DNA from: Bordetella genomosp. 13
GTDB taxonomy: Bacteria; Pseudomonadota; Gammaproteobacteria; Burkholderiales; Burkholderiaceae_B
NCBI RefSeq assembly: GCF_007679965.1
Contig: NZ_VEHL01000001.1
Location: 248,001 to 312,000 of the forward strand
DNA length: 64,000 bases
Reading direction: 5' to 3'
Program-made: the position numbers and the translations under genes
The notes under the pieces: model-generated
The model's input: the letters and a program-made list of their open reading frames with translations, nothing else
The model's database searches: none
What the model was told of the DNA's origin: nothing
Shown: positions 11,821 through 20,448 of the stretch, one piece after another
How positions within the stretch are numbered: the stretch's first letter is position 1
Layout of the letters: every line of letters starts with the position of its first letter

Positions 11821-13899
11821 ATGTCAGCCCCTGAGCCCAACTCCGTCCCGGCCGGCCTGAATCCCGCGCAGCGGGCGGCGGTGCTGTACCTGGACGGTCC
11901 GTGCCTGGTGCTGGCCGGCGCGGGCAGCGGCAAGACGCGCGTCATCACCCAGAAGATCGCCTATCTGCTGCGCGACTGCGGCTACATGGGCCGCAACGTC
12001 GTCGCGCTCACCTTCACCAACAAGGCCGCGCGCGAGATGGCCGAGCGCGTGAAGACCCTGGTCGACGGCAAGCTGGCGCGCGGCCTGACCATCAGCACCT
12101 TCCATGCGCTGGGCGTGCGCTTCCTGCGCGAAGAGGCCGCCAGCGCGGGGCTGAAGCCGCAGTTCTCCATCCTGGACGCCGACGACGCGATGGCCATCAT
12201 CCAGGAGCTGCTGCAGACCACCGACCGTGGCCGCCTGCGCGAGGTGCAGTCCATCATCTCGCTGTGGAAGAACGGACTGATCGATCCCGACGAGGCGGCC
12301 AGGCTGGCCAAGACGCCCACCGAAGTCGAGGCGGCCATCGTGTTTCGCAGCTATGCGGCCACGCTTACCGCCTACCAGGCGGTCGACTTCGACGACCTGA
12401 TCCGCATCCCCGCCGAGATCCTGGCCAGCAACGAGACCGTGCGTACGCGCTGGCAGAACCGCGTGCGCTACCTGTTGGTCGACGAATACCAGGACACCAA
12501 CGTGTGCCAGTATCGCCTGGTGCGTCTGCTGACGGGCGACCGCGCCATGTTCACGGCGGTGGGCGACGACGACCAGGCCATCTACGCCTGGCGCGGCGCC
12601 ACCATCGAGAACCTGGCCAAGCTGCCCAGCGATTATCCGCAGCTCAAGCTGATCAAGCTGGAGCAGAACTACCGCTCGGTGCAGCGCATCCTGGCCGCGG
12701 CCAACAGCGTCATCGAACGCAATCCCAAGCTGTTCGAGAAGAAGCTGTGGTCCGACCTGGGCTGGGGCGAGCCCATCACGATCTCGCCCATGGATGGCGA
12801 CGAGCACGAGGCCGAGTCCATCGGCATGAAGATCTCGGCGTCTCGATTCGAGCGCAAGAACAACTGGAAGGATTTCGCGATCCTGTATCGCAGCAATCAC
12901 CAGGCGCGCGTGCTGGAACAGGCGCTGCGCAACCTGAAGATTCCGTACACCATCTCGGGCGGGCAGAGCTTCTTCGACAAGGCCGAGGTGCGCGACATCC
13001 TGGCCTACCTGCGCCTGTTGGCCAACGAGGAGGACGATCCCGCCTTCATCCGCGCGGCCACCACGCCCAAGCGCGGCATCGGGCAGGGCACGCTGCAGAC
13101 CCTCGGCACCTACGCAGCGCAACGGCACATCTCATTGCTCAATGCGGTGGGCGAAACGGGCCTGGAATCGCTGCTGCAGCCGCGCCAGCTCGAGCCGCTG
13201 CGCACCTTCGCCGAGTTCGTGCAGCGCATGCAATGGCGCGCCGGCAAGCCGGCCGCCACGGTGGCGGAGGCCCGTCCGCGGGAACCGGCCGGTCCGTTGC
13301 TGGACGACCTGCTGTCGGCCATCCAGTACGAGCGCTACCTGTACGACATGTTCGACGAAAAGCCCGCGCAGACGCGCTGGCAGAACGTGCTGGAACTGGT
13401 CAGCTGGCTCAAGCGCAAGGCCGAGGAAGACGACATGGCGCTGGTCGACCTGGTGCAGCACGTGGCGCTGGTCACCATGCTGGAACGCGGCGACGAGGAA
13501 GAGCCCGACGCGGTGAAGCTGTCGACGCTGCATGCCTCCAAGGGCCTGGAGTATCCGCACGTGTACCTGGCGGGTGTCGAGGAAGGCCTGCTGCCGCACC
13601 TGGGCAAGGAAGACGACGATACGGGCGACCCCGAGCGGGCGGCCGAGACGCTGGCCACGCGCATCCAGGAAGAGCGCCGCCTGATGTACGTGGGCATCAC
13701 GCGCGCCCAGCGCACCCTGCACCTGAGCTGGTGCCGCCGCCGTCGCCGTGCAAGAGAGGACCGCGTCTGCGAACCCTCGCGCTTCATCGAGGAAATGGGC
13801 CTGGAGCAGGCCAAGCCGCAGGAAGACGACACCACGCGCGCCATGAGCCCCAAGGAACGCCTGGGCATGCTCAAGGCGCTGTTGAACAAGCCGTCCTGA
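11821..13899 (+). CDS. rep: ATP-dependent DNA helicase Rep
   Basis: A 692-residue UvrD/Rep-family superfamily 1A helicase. The Walker A AGAGSGKT is at residues 32-39, motif Ia is TFTNKAAREM, motif II is DEYQDT at 221-226, and motif VI is YVGITRAQ near the end. The sequence around GPCLVLAGAG and NKAAREM follows Rep rather than UvrD, and no UvrD-type long C-terminal tail is present. Pairing with priA makes sense because both act at blocked forks. Confidence 0.93.
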   Translation: MSAPEPNSVPAGLNPAQRAAVLYLDGPCLVLAGAGSGKTRVITQKIAYLLRDCGYMGRNVVALTFTNKAAREMAERVKTLVDGKLARGLTISTFHALGVRFLREEAASAGLKPQFSILDADDAMAIIQELLQTTDRGRLREVQSIISLWKNGLIDPDEAARLAKTPTEVEAAIVFRSYAATLTAYQAVDFDDLIRIPAEILASNETVRTRWQNRVRYLLVDEYQDTNVCQYRLVRLLTGDRAMFTAVGDDDQAIYAWRGATIENLAKLPSDYPQLKLIKLEQNYRSVQRILAAANSVIERNPKLFEKKLWSDLGWGEPITISPMDGDEHEAESIGMKISASRFERKNNWKDFAILYRSNHQARVLEQALRNLKIPYTISGGQSFFDKAEVRDILAYLRLLANEEDDPAFIRAATTPKRGIGQGTLQTLGTYAAQRHISLLNAVGETGLESLLQPRQLEPLRTFAEFVQRMQWRAGKPAATVAEARPREPAGPLLDDLLSAIQYERYLYDMFDEKPAQTRWQNVLELVSWLKRKAEEDDMALVDLVQHVALVTMLERGDEEEPDAVKLSTLHASKGLEYPHVYLAGVEEGLLPHLGKEDDDTGDPERAAETLATRIQEERRLMYVGITRAQRTLHLSWCRRRRRAREDRVCEPSRFIEEMGLEQAKPQEDDTTRAMSPKERLGMLKALLNKPS

Positions 13900-13944
13900 C
13901 CTGACGGCGGGGCAGGACGCGCGTCCAACCGCCCGCCTGTCCGG

Positions 13945-15072
13945 TCATGCCAGTTCGCGCAGCAGCAGATTCCAGAACTGCACGCGCATTTCCAGCGTGG
14001 ACACCAGGATGTGCTCGTGCATCGTGTGAGCGCCGTCGCCGTCCGCGCCCAGGCCGTCCAGCGTGGGCACGAAGGCCGAGGTGAAATTGGCGTCGCTGCC
14101 GCCGCCGGTCATCGGCGCGTCTTCCAGCACGAAGCCCGCCTGCTGCGCATAGCCGCGGGCCAGGTCAAGCAGCGCGGTGACCGCGGCGTCCTTCACCATG
14201 GGCGGGCGATTCAGCTCGACGTCGATGTCCAGCTCCATGTCCGGCCCCACGGCGCACAGCTCGCGCATGCGGCGCAGCACGTCCTCGGCGGCGCCCATGT
14301 CGGGCACGCGGAAATCGACCACGCAGTTGCACAGCGCCGGCACCGTGTTGGTGGTGGTGCCGCCTTCGATCGTGCCCACGCTGACGGTGACGCCGCGTTC
14401 GTAGTCGGTCATGGCTTCCAGCGCCAGTACCTGGTGCGCCATCTCACGGATGGCGCTGCGGCCCAGCTGGTGCTGCACGCCGGCATGCGCGGCGCGGCCT
14501 TTCACGCCCAGGCGCAGCATGCCGGTGCCCTTGCGCGCGGTGACGCACTTGCCGCCGTTGGCGCGGGCCGGTTCGCACACCAGTCCGTACTTGGCATGGC
14601 GGGCGTGGCGCTCGGTGTGCTCGCGCGAGGCGTGGCTGCCGGTCTCTTCGTCCGGCACCATCAGGAAGTCCACCGGCAGCCGCGTGGCGCCGGGCTCGGC
14701 CAGACCCGTCATCGCCGACAGCGCCAGGTACAGGCCCGCCTTCATGTCGTAGCCACCGGGGCCGTACAGCCTGTCGCCCTCGATGCGGATCGGGTTCTGG
14801 TCCAGCGTGCCGATGGGGTGCACCGTGTCCAGGTGCGCCAGGACCAGGATGCCGGGACGCTCGTCGCCCGCGGCACGGTTGGTCGCGTACAGCAGCGGAC
14901 CGGTGCGCGGGCCCAGCGGCGTCAGTTCCACGCGCAGGCCCAGGCTGGTGGCGAAGGCGGCCACCATCTCGGCCATGGCGGTGACGCCCGCGGGCGAGTT
15001 GGTGGGGGACTCACAGCGCATCCATTCCTGGATGCCGTCGATCAGGCGGGCGGTGTCGGGTAGCGTGCTCAT
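13945..15072 (-). CDS. M20-family metallopeptidase, glutamate carboxypeptidase-like
   Basis: A 375-residue zinc peptidase of the CPG2/ArgE group. Metal and catalytic residues are visible: HLDTVH (first His and Asp), GGYDMKAG (bridging Asp), VPDEETGS (catalytic and metal Glu pair) and a C-terminal HTMHEH. A dimerisation insert with GRAAHAG lies between. The start at 15072 (MSTLPDT) is chosen because the sequence upstream of it is not protein-like for this family. The neighbours upstream on this strand are a hydrolase and a deacylase, so removal of amino acids from acylated or peptide substrates is likely. Confidence 0.85.
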   Translation of the reverse strand: MSTLPDTARLIDGIQEWMRCESPTNSPAGVTAMAEMVAAFATSLGLRVELTPLGPRTGPLLYATNRAAGDERPGILVLAHLDTVHPIGTLDQNPIRIEGDRLYGPGGYDMKAGLYLALSAMTGLAEPGATRLPVDFLMVPDEETGSHASREHTERHARHAKYGLVCEPARANGGKCVTARKGTGMLRLGVKGRAAHAGVQHQLGRSAIREMAHQVLALEAMTDYERGVTVSVGTIEGGTTTNTVPALCNCVVDFRVPDMGAAEDVLRRMRELCAVGPDMELDIDVELNRPPMVKDAAVTALLDLARGYAQQAGFVLEDAPMTGGGSDANFTSAFVPTLDGLGADGDGAHTMHEHILVSTLEMRVQFWNLLLRELA

Positions 15073-15154
15073 TGTGTGCCTTTTGGTCTGTGACCGCGCC
15101 ATCGCCCTGGTGAACGCTGATGACCCCATCCGGGCGGGGCGGTTCGGGATGAAG

Positions 15155-16051
15155 TCAGCCGGCGGCCAGGCGGGCCAGCGTCTGGGCGTCCGGCATGCCG
15201 CCATCGAACCACAGGCTGGCGCACACGGCCGACATGGCGCGGCCATCGTGGCCGATGCCAGGCACGCTTTGCAGCGTCCAGTTGCACGGCACGCCACGGC
15301 GCACGGCCTCGGCGCGGCCGGCTTCCAGGTAGTGATGAGCGCGCGCATAGCGGTGCGCGCCCTGGCGCAGCGCAGCCGGCTCGGCCGGCAGGTACGGCCC
15401 TTCGGTCGCGATGTCCTGGTCGCCCGCCAGGATCAGCAGGGGATAGGCCAGCAGGCGCTCGACGTGCGCGTCGGTCAGTCCCACTTTGCCCAGGCCCTCC
15501 GGAAACGGCAGCTCCAGCGTGGGCAGGCTGTACCAGCCGGGGTTGCCCACCGCCACGGCATGGTAGGGCTCGGACGATTGGCTGCTGAGCAGGCGGTGCA
15601 CGAATTGCCCGCCGCCGGCGTGGCCGAACAGATAGACCGCCTTGCAATCGCTGATCTCGCCCGCGCGCAGGTCGGCCAGCACGCGGGCCGGCAGCGCGTA
15701 GGCCCAGCCGTCGACGTGGCGGGGATTGCCGCCCGCGCTGAACACGCGGCCGTTGTTGTAGGCGTCCACGCCGGGCCAGATGGCTTCGGAGAAGGTCGGC
15801 GCGACGATCAGCACCTTGTGCCGGTCGGCGGTCTCGATCCAGTAGTCGCGGTAGTCGGCGCCGTTGCGCAGCACGCCGTGCTGCACGATCACAACCGGGC
15901 GGTCGGGGGTGTAGCCGTAGGGGCGGTAGGTATGCAGCGTGAACGGACGATCCGAGTTACGGTCCTCGTCCACGTAGGCGATGGCATTGCGGCCCGCATG
16001 GCCCAGTTCGAGGGCGATGCGGTCGGCGTTGGAAAGATCCAGAGGGTTCAT
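15155..16051 (-). CDS. Alpha/beta-hydrolase fold protein lacking the nucleophile Ser
   Basis: A 298-residue cytosolic protein of the esterase/PHB-depolymerase-like type. Fold marks are VVIVQHGVLRNGADY (oxyanion region), LAGDQDIATEG (acid) and a C-terminal PGIGHDGR (His). The nucleophile elbow reads LFGHAGGGQF, where relatives have GHSAGGQF: the Ser is replaced by Ala. It is therefore either inactive as a hydrolase, uses another residue, or acts as a binding protein. The start at 16051 (MNPLDLSN) is preferred over a longer, Arg-rich extension. It lies 82 bases upstream of the M20 gene. Confidence 0.75.
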   Translation of the reverse strand: MNPLDLSNADRIALELGHAGRNAIAYVDEDRNSDRPFTLHTYRPYGYTPDRPVVIVQHGVLRNGADYRDYWIETADRHKVLIVAPTFSEAIWPGVDAYNNGRVFSAGGNPRHVDGWAYALPARVLADLRAGEISDCKAVYLFGHAGGGQFVHRLLSSQSSEPYHAVAVGNPGWYSLPTLELPFPEGLGKVGLTDAHVERLLAYPLLILAGDQDIATEGPYLPAEPAALRQGAHRYARAHHYLEAGRAEAVRRGVPCNWTLQSVPGIGHDGRAMSAVCASLWFDGGMPDAQTLARLAAG

Positions 16052-16125
16052 TGGTCTTATGGAAGCAGGGTCGCCGGCGCGCATGCCGGCCGGCGTGCAG
16101 AGAGTTTACCGGGCCATGGGGAGCC

Positions 16126-16170
16126 GAGCGCGGCCCGGCCGATCGCGGCCCGGCCGACCGCGGCCCGGCC
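16126..16170. repeat. Three tandem copies of a 15-bp GC-rich unit
   Basis: Units at 16126-16140, 16141-16155 and 16156-16170 share CGCGGCCCGGCC after GAG, GAT or GAC. They sit in the 144-base spacer between the M14-like gene and the hydrolase gene. Copy number could vary by slippage. Confidence 0.7.
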
Positions 16171-16195
16171 AATTCGCACGGCGCCGCTTCGGCCG

Positions 16196-17149
16196 TTACG
16201 CAATGGCCCGCGCCAGCCGCACCACCGTCACGCCGGGCCGGGGCTGTCCCAGCGACGGCATGATCAGCACGCAGTTGTCGTATGGCGTGACGACTTCCTC
16301 GTCGTCATTCCATCCGATCAGGGTCCCGGCCGAGGGCAGGCATTCCAGGCCTTGCCATGGCTGGGCGAAGCGGAAATTCTCGTTCTTGCGCGCGATGGCG
16401 TGCGTGACTTCCAGGGCCTGTTGCGACGGCGCGTCGGGCATGAACCAGCCGGCGGGCAGCTCGGCGCGGTCGAACGCGCCCGAGGCGGCCAGGAAGCGCG
16501 CCATCTGGTCGATGGCCACGTCGCGCGCCGCGGGGGCGCCGTGGAAGCCGCATTCGATCAGCAACGAGCGCGTGCCGTTGTCGCCGGGCTCGCCGAAACG
16601 GCCGTAGTCGCGCATGCGCACGCCCGCCGCGTGGCCGGCGTCCGCGATGATCTTGGAAGGCGTGCCCAACTGCAGGCCCAGTTCGATGTTGCGCGGCAAC
16701 AGGCCGGTCAGCTGCAGCGGCACGTCGGAATTGCTCATGGAGTGCAGGTCCAGCAGCCAGTCCGCCTGGTCCACCCACGGGCGCAGTTCGGCGGCGCGGC
16801 GGCGTTCGTGCGTGGACGGATCGGCCAGCTTCTCTGCGCTCCAGACGCGGTTCATGTCCTCCTCGACCAGGCGCGAGCGCAGGTAATTCTCGGGATCGAA
16901 GCGGTCGAAGGCGGCGAGGTTGCAGAAGGCCATGGTGAGCTTGCCCCGGGCGGGGCGCAGGCCGCTGGCCAGGAACGTCTTCAGGGCCCAGGCGCCGCAC
17001 AGTTCATTGCCGTGGATCAGCGCGGTGATCAGCACGTGCCGGCCGGGCGCGCCCGAGTCGAAATGCCAGACGCCGGGGGTATCGGTATTGCCGGTGCGTT
17101 CGGCTGTCAGGTCGGGACAGGCCAATTCGAAAGGGCGGGGGGTGGACAT
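16196..17149 (-). CDS. Succinylglutamate desuccinylase/aspartoacylase-type zinc deacylase
   Basis: A 317-residue M14-like zinc enzyme. The metal-binding pattern is HGNE in ALIHGNELCG, then the third ligand His in DWLLDLHSMS, and the catalytic Glu in IECGFHG. This family removes an acyl group from N-acyl amino acids. ATG at 17149 (MSTPRPFEL) removes an unlikely Pro/Arg-rich extension. It leads the minus-strand set with the hydrolase-like protein and the M20 peptidase, all pointing to amide or acyl-amino-acid turnover. Confidence 0.83.
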   Translation of the reverse strand: MSTPRPFELACPDLTAERTGNTDTPGVWHFDSGAPGRHVLITALIHGNELCGAWALKTFLASGLRPARGKLTMAFCNLAAFDRFDPENYLRSRLVEEDMNRVWSAEKLADPSTHERRRAAELRPWVDQADWLLDLHSMSNSDVPLQLTGLLPRNIELGLQLGTPSKIIADAGHAAGVRMRDYGRFGEPGDNGTRSLLIECGFHGAPAARDVAIDQMARFLAASGAFDRAELPAGWFMPDAPSQQALEVTHAIARKNENFRFAQPWQGLECLPSAGTLIGWNDDEEVVTPYDNCVLIMPSLGQPRPGVTVVRLARAIA

Positions 17150-17560
17150 GGCGGCTCCGGGAGTGCCAGGGATTGGGCCGCGATAGGCGGCCGAGGGCGG
17201 GACGCTCGCCGCATGCATGGCCCGAGGGCCGTGGCAGGCGAGCGCGCCGTTTTTTATGGATGGAGCCATTCTAGGAGGCGGCGATGCCCTGCCGCAACGG
17301 CAATGCGGCGCAGGCGGCGTCATGCCCGCCGGATCGCGCCGCGCAGGGGCGGCGTCGATATCCAGTTCGGGCGCTTCCAGGCCTGCACACCATCGATGGA
17401 CCGAGCTGCCGGCCGCTGCCGGTGATTTCTCCCGCTACGCGGGCCAGGCACGCCGTTTGCTGAAAGCCGGCAATCCGGGGACACCGTCTTGTCGGTGGCG
17501 CCGGAAGCGGCTGCCGACCGGTGGCCGTCAATGAGTTTCATGCAAAGCGAAGGAGGGGTT
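17150..17560. other. Gap before the small membrane-protein gene, with a hairpin and T-run
   Basis: About 410 bases between divergent genes. GCTCGCC (17204-17210) pairs with GGCGAGC (17237-17243), enclosing GGCCC-GA-GGGCC, and TTTTTT follows at 17250-17255, so it has the form of a plus-strand terminator although no plus-strand gene precedes it. The rest holds no convincing gene; promoters for both directions must be here but none is clear. Confidence 0.45.
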
Positions 17561-17635
17561 ATGCGATCGATTCTTCTATGGATGCTGGGTGTGCCGATTC
17601 CCGTGATCATCCTGCTCGCCTTGTTCTGGCACTGA
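17561..17635 (+). CDS. 24-residue single-span membrane peptide
   Basis: ATG at 17561 to TGA at 17633-17635 encodes a peptide beginning MRSILLWMLG and ending LLALFWH, with VPIPVII in the middle. Nearly all of it is one hydrophobic helix. A near-perfect ribosome binding site (GAAGGAGGGG, 17548-17557) lies just upstream, which argues that it is translated. Peptides of this pattern (MRSILLW...GVPIP..ILLALF) occur as conserved small proteins in proteobacteria, from memory. The downstream gene also encodes a membrane protein, 34 bases away. Confidence 0.7.
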   Translation: MRSILLWMLGVPIPVIILLALFWH

Positions 17636-17669
17636 GCGGGCCCAGACGCCTAACCGCAAGGAGAACATC

Positions 17670-18563
17670 ATGCAGAGCACCACAACGCCCACGGCCGCCT
17701 ATGCGCCGGCTGCCGTGGCATCGAACGGCTCGGCCGTGTCCTGGGGCGCAGTCATCGCCGGAGCGGTGATCGCCGCGGCGTTATCGACCATGCTGCTGGT
17801 CGGCGGGTCGGGCCTGGGCTTCCTGGCCATGTCGCCGTGGAAACAGGAAGGCGCCTCGGGCGGCGCGCTGGCGATCGGCACCATCGTATGGCTGCTGGTC
17901 ACGCAGATCATCGCCTACGGCGTGGCGGGTTATGTCGCCGGCCGGCTGCGCACGCGTTGGACCGACGCGGCCGCCGACGAAATCTACTTCCGCGACACCG
18001 CGCACGGCTTCCTGGTCTGGGCGCTGAGCGCCGTGCTGGCCGTGATGATGCTGGGCGCGGCGGCCGGGTCGCTGCTGAACACGGCGGGCCGCGCCACGGG
18101 CGCCGTCGCCGGTTCCGCGGGCAATGCGGCCGTCTCCATGGCCCAGCGTGCAGGGGGGCCGGACACGTCCGGTTTTTCGCTGGACTACTTCACCGACACG
18201 CTGTTGCGTCCGGGTGATGCCGCGCCGCCGGAAACCAATGGCGATCCGCGCCGGGAAGTCGGCCGCATCCTGGCCAACAGCCTGACGCAAGGCAAGCTGT
18301 CGGAACAGGATCGCGCCTACCTGGTGAAGCTGGTGGCGCGCCGCGCGGGCGTGGACGAGGCGACGGCGCAGCAACGCGTCGACCAGTTGGCCCAGCAGGC
18401 TCGCGAGGCGGCGGACAAGGCCGAGCAGACGGCCCGCGAAGCCGCCGATACCGCCCGCAAGGCCGCCGCGGCGTTCGCCATGTGGGCATTTGCCTCGCTG
18501 CTGATCGGCGCCTTCGTTGCCAGCCTGGCCGCCACCTGGGGTGGCCGCGCGCGCGACCGGTAA
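17670..18563 (+). CDS. Membrane protein of unknown function with coiled Ala-rich segment
   Basis: A 297-residue protein with hydrophobic segments at about residues 25-55, 70-95, 113-135 and 268-290. Between the third and fourth lies a soluble region with a helical stretch rich in Ala, Gln and Glu (REAADKAEQTAREAADTARK), probably a coiled coil. The N-terminal VSWGAVIAGAVIAAALS is typical of a widespread family of uncharacterised bacterial membrane proteins often called PhnA-like, a name without functional support. AAGGAG precedes the ATG at 17670. It is probably co-transcribed with the 24-residue peptide. Confidence 0.7.
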   Translation: MQSTTTPTAAYAPAAVASNGSAVSWGAVIAGAVIAAALSTMLLVGGSGLGFLAMSPWKQEGASGGALAIGTIVWLLVTQIIAYGVAGYVAGRLRTRWTDAAADEIYFRDTAHGFLVWALSAVLAVMMLGAAAGSLLNTAGRATGAVAGSAGNAAVSMAQRAGGPDTSGFSLDYFTDTLLRPGDAAPPETNGDPRREVGRILANSLTQGKLSEQDRAYLVKLVARRAGVDEATAQQRVDQLAQQAREAADKAEQTAREAADTARKAAAAFAMWAFASLLIGAFVASLAATWGGRARDR

Positions 18564-18652
18564 GTCGCATCACACCATCGCAGTTCGCTCCTCGGGCGGC
18601 CGGATGACGGCCGCCCGCCGGGCCGGCTGTTTCCTCGGACTCCTCGACAACG

Positions 18653-19702
18653 ATGATCATGGCCGACAAGGACGGCGCGACGCCCGGCGAGCGCGAGACG
18701 ACGAGACTGACGGATTGCCTGGAAGGACTGGCCGGCAGCGAGCACGCCGGCGCGGCATTGAAGCAATTGGTGCACGCTGGCTGGGGCGCGCTGCCGCATC
18801 CCGGCTCGGGAGACACGCAAGCGCGCTGGCGCATCCTGGCCGCCGTGGGCGCGCACGATCTGGTGCTGTCCAAGCTGCTGGAAAGCCATGCCGACGCCCT
18901 GGCCATCCTGCATGAATTAGAGGGTGACGCATCCGTCGGCCCCGGCCAGACCTGGGCAGTGTGGTGCGCGGAGCCGCCCGATCGGCGACTGGACATCCGT
19001 CCCGCCGGGGCAGGCAAGGTGCACCTGCACGGCACGAAGGCGTGGTGCTCCGCGGCGCAGTGGGTGTCGCATGCCGTCGTCAGCGGCTGGAACGATGAAG
19101 GCGAGCCGTGCCTGGCCGCGGTGGACATGGCGCAACCCGGCGTGCGCGTGACGTCCCAGGGCTGGCACGCCGTCGGCATGGCGGGCACGGCCAGCGTGGA
19201 CGTGGTGTTCGACGGCGCCCGCGCGGTGCCGGTGGGCGCGCCGCACGCCTACGTGCAGCGACCGGGTTTCATGCATGGCGCCGCCGGCGTGGCGGCCTGC
19301 TGGCATGGCGGCGCCTCGGGCATCGCCGCGCGCGTGCATGGACTTGCCCAGCGGCGTCCCGACGATGTGTACACACAGACCCACCTGGGGGCACTGGACG
19401 TGGCGCTGGCGCAGGCCGCCAGCCTGATGCGCGAGGCCGCCGCGCAGATCGATGCCACCCCCGACGATGCTTGCATGCGTGCCGTGCAGCGGGCTCGGCT
19501 GGCGGTCGAAGCCGCCGTGCAGGTGGTACTCGAGCGCGCGCCGCGCGCCTTCGGCGCCGGCCCGTTGTGCAAGGACGCGTGCCTGGCGCGGCTGTTCGCG
19601 GACCTGCCCGTCTACATCCGTCAAAGCCACGCCGAACGCGATCTCGCCGCGCACGGCAAGGCAATCGCCGCGCAACCCCTGGAGCATGCATGGACGCTGT
19701 GA
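18653..19702 (+). CDS. Acyl-CoA dehydrogenase-like flavoprotein, first gene of a four-gene operon
   Basis: A 349-residue protein with the middle-domain signatures of acyl-CoA dehydrogenases (LHGTKAWCSAAQWV, then GMAGTASVDVVFDGARA) and a shortened C-terminal helical domain. The usual catalytic Glu motif (IYEGT) is absent; the end instead has RQSHAERDLAAHG, closer to flavin-dependent monooxygenase relatives. It may thus be an oxidase or oxygenase rather than a beta-oxidation enzyme. The start is ATG 18653 or 18659; no ribosome site decides. Its last 13 bases overlap the deacetylase gene, so the products are probably made together. Confidence 0.75.
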   Translation: MIMADKDGATPGERETTRLTDCLEGLAGSEHAGAALKQLVHAGWGALPHPGSGDTQARWRILAAVGAHDLVLSKLLESHADALAILHELEGDASVGPGQTWAVWCAEPPDRRLDIRPAGAGKVHLHGTKAWCSAAQWVSHAVVSGWNDEGEPCLAAVDMAQPGVRVTSQGWHAVGMAGTASVDVVFDGARAVPVGAPHAYVQRPGFMHGAAGVAACWHGGASGIAARVHGLAQRRPDDVYTQTHLGALDVALAQAASLMREAAAQIDATPDDACMRAVQRARLAVEAAVQVVLERAPRAFGAGPLCKDACLARLFADLPVYIRQSHAERDLAAHGKAIAAQPLEHAWTL

Positions 19703-20448
19703 TTCCCCGATTGATCTTCGGCGAAGGCACGTCCGAGGCCTGCTGGCAGGCCTGGCTGCAATCCCATCCCCTGCCCGCCGTCGATGCGGTCGACTTGCTG
19801 GCGGACAGCCGCACGGTGCACGTCGTGGCGCCGCATCCCGACGACGAAATCCTGGCCTGTGGCGGCCTCATCCGCCAGATGCATCGGCTGGGCGCCGGGA
19901 TTCACGTCATCGCCGTGACGGATGGCGAGGCCAGCCATCCCCAGTCGCGGCTGTGGACGGCGGCGCAACTGGCCGGGATACGTACCCACGAAAGCGAGCA
20001 GGCCCTGGCGCAACTCGGCGTGCCCGCCACGCGCAGCCGGCTGGCCGTGCCCGATGGCGAAGCGAACGCCCGCGAACACGAACTGGCCGAGCGCCTGGCC
20101 GAGTGCTTCGCGCCCGGCGACATGGTGATCGTGCCATGGCGACTGGACGGCCATCCCGACCACGAGGCGGCAGGCCGTGCGGGACTGGCCGCCGCGCAGG
20201 GCCGGGGATGCCGCGGTTTCGAAGCGCCGATCTGGGGATGGCACTGGGCCGATCCCCGGGACGACAGCTTTCCGTGGCAGGCAGCGGTGGCGCTGGCCCT
20301 GGACGATTCGGACCTGCAGGCCAAGCGGCGCGCCGTGCGGCAGTTCCGCAGCCAGCTGGAGCCGGATCCCACCACGGGCAGCGCGCCCATCCTGCCGGCG
20401 TTCGCGTTGGCGCGCATGCTGCGACCCTACGAGGTGCTGTTGCGATGA
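19690..20448 (+). CDS. PIG-L (LmbE-like) family deacetylase
   Basis: A 252-residue zinc deacetylase. The metal motif APHPDDE is at residues 47-53 and the second metal His lies in LDGHPDHEA near residue 153. The family removes acetyl from N-acetylglucosamine-type groups in GPI, mycothiol and bacillithiol synthesis and in several antibiotics. The ATG at 19690 sits inside the end of the previous gene, and the stop overlaps the next start as ATGA, so translational coupling is likely throughout. Confidence 0.88.
   Translation: MDAVIPRLIFGEGTSEACWQAWLQSHPLPAVDAVDLLADSRTVHVVAPHPDDEILACGGLIRQMHRLGAGIHVIAVTDGEASHPQSRLWTAAQLAGIRTHESEQALAQLGVPATRSRLAVPDGEANAREHELAERLAECFAPGDMVIVPWRLDGHPDHEAAGRAGLAAAQGRGCRGFEAPIWGWHWADPRDDSFPWQAAVALALDDSDLQAKRRAVRQFRSQLEPDPTTGSAPILPAFALARMLRPYEVLLR

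Noticed and set aside
13903..13935. A terminator between rep and the M20 gene
   Set aside because: A GC-rich palindrome (GGACGCGCGTCC) is present but without a T-run on either strand.
14783..17425. An 880-codon open frame on the plus strand
   Set aside because: It is opposite the M20, hydrolase-like and M14-like genes, all with intact catalytic motifs; it has no domain of its own.
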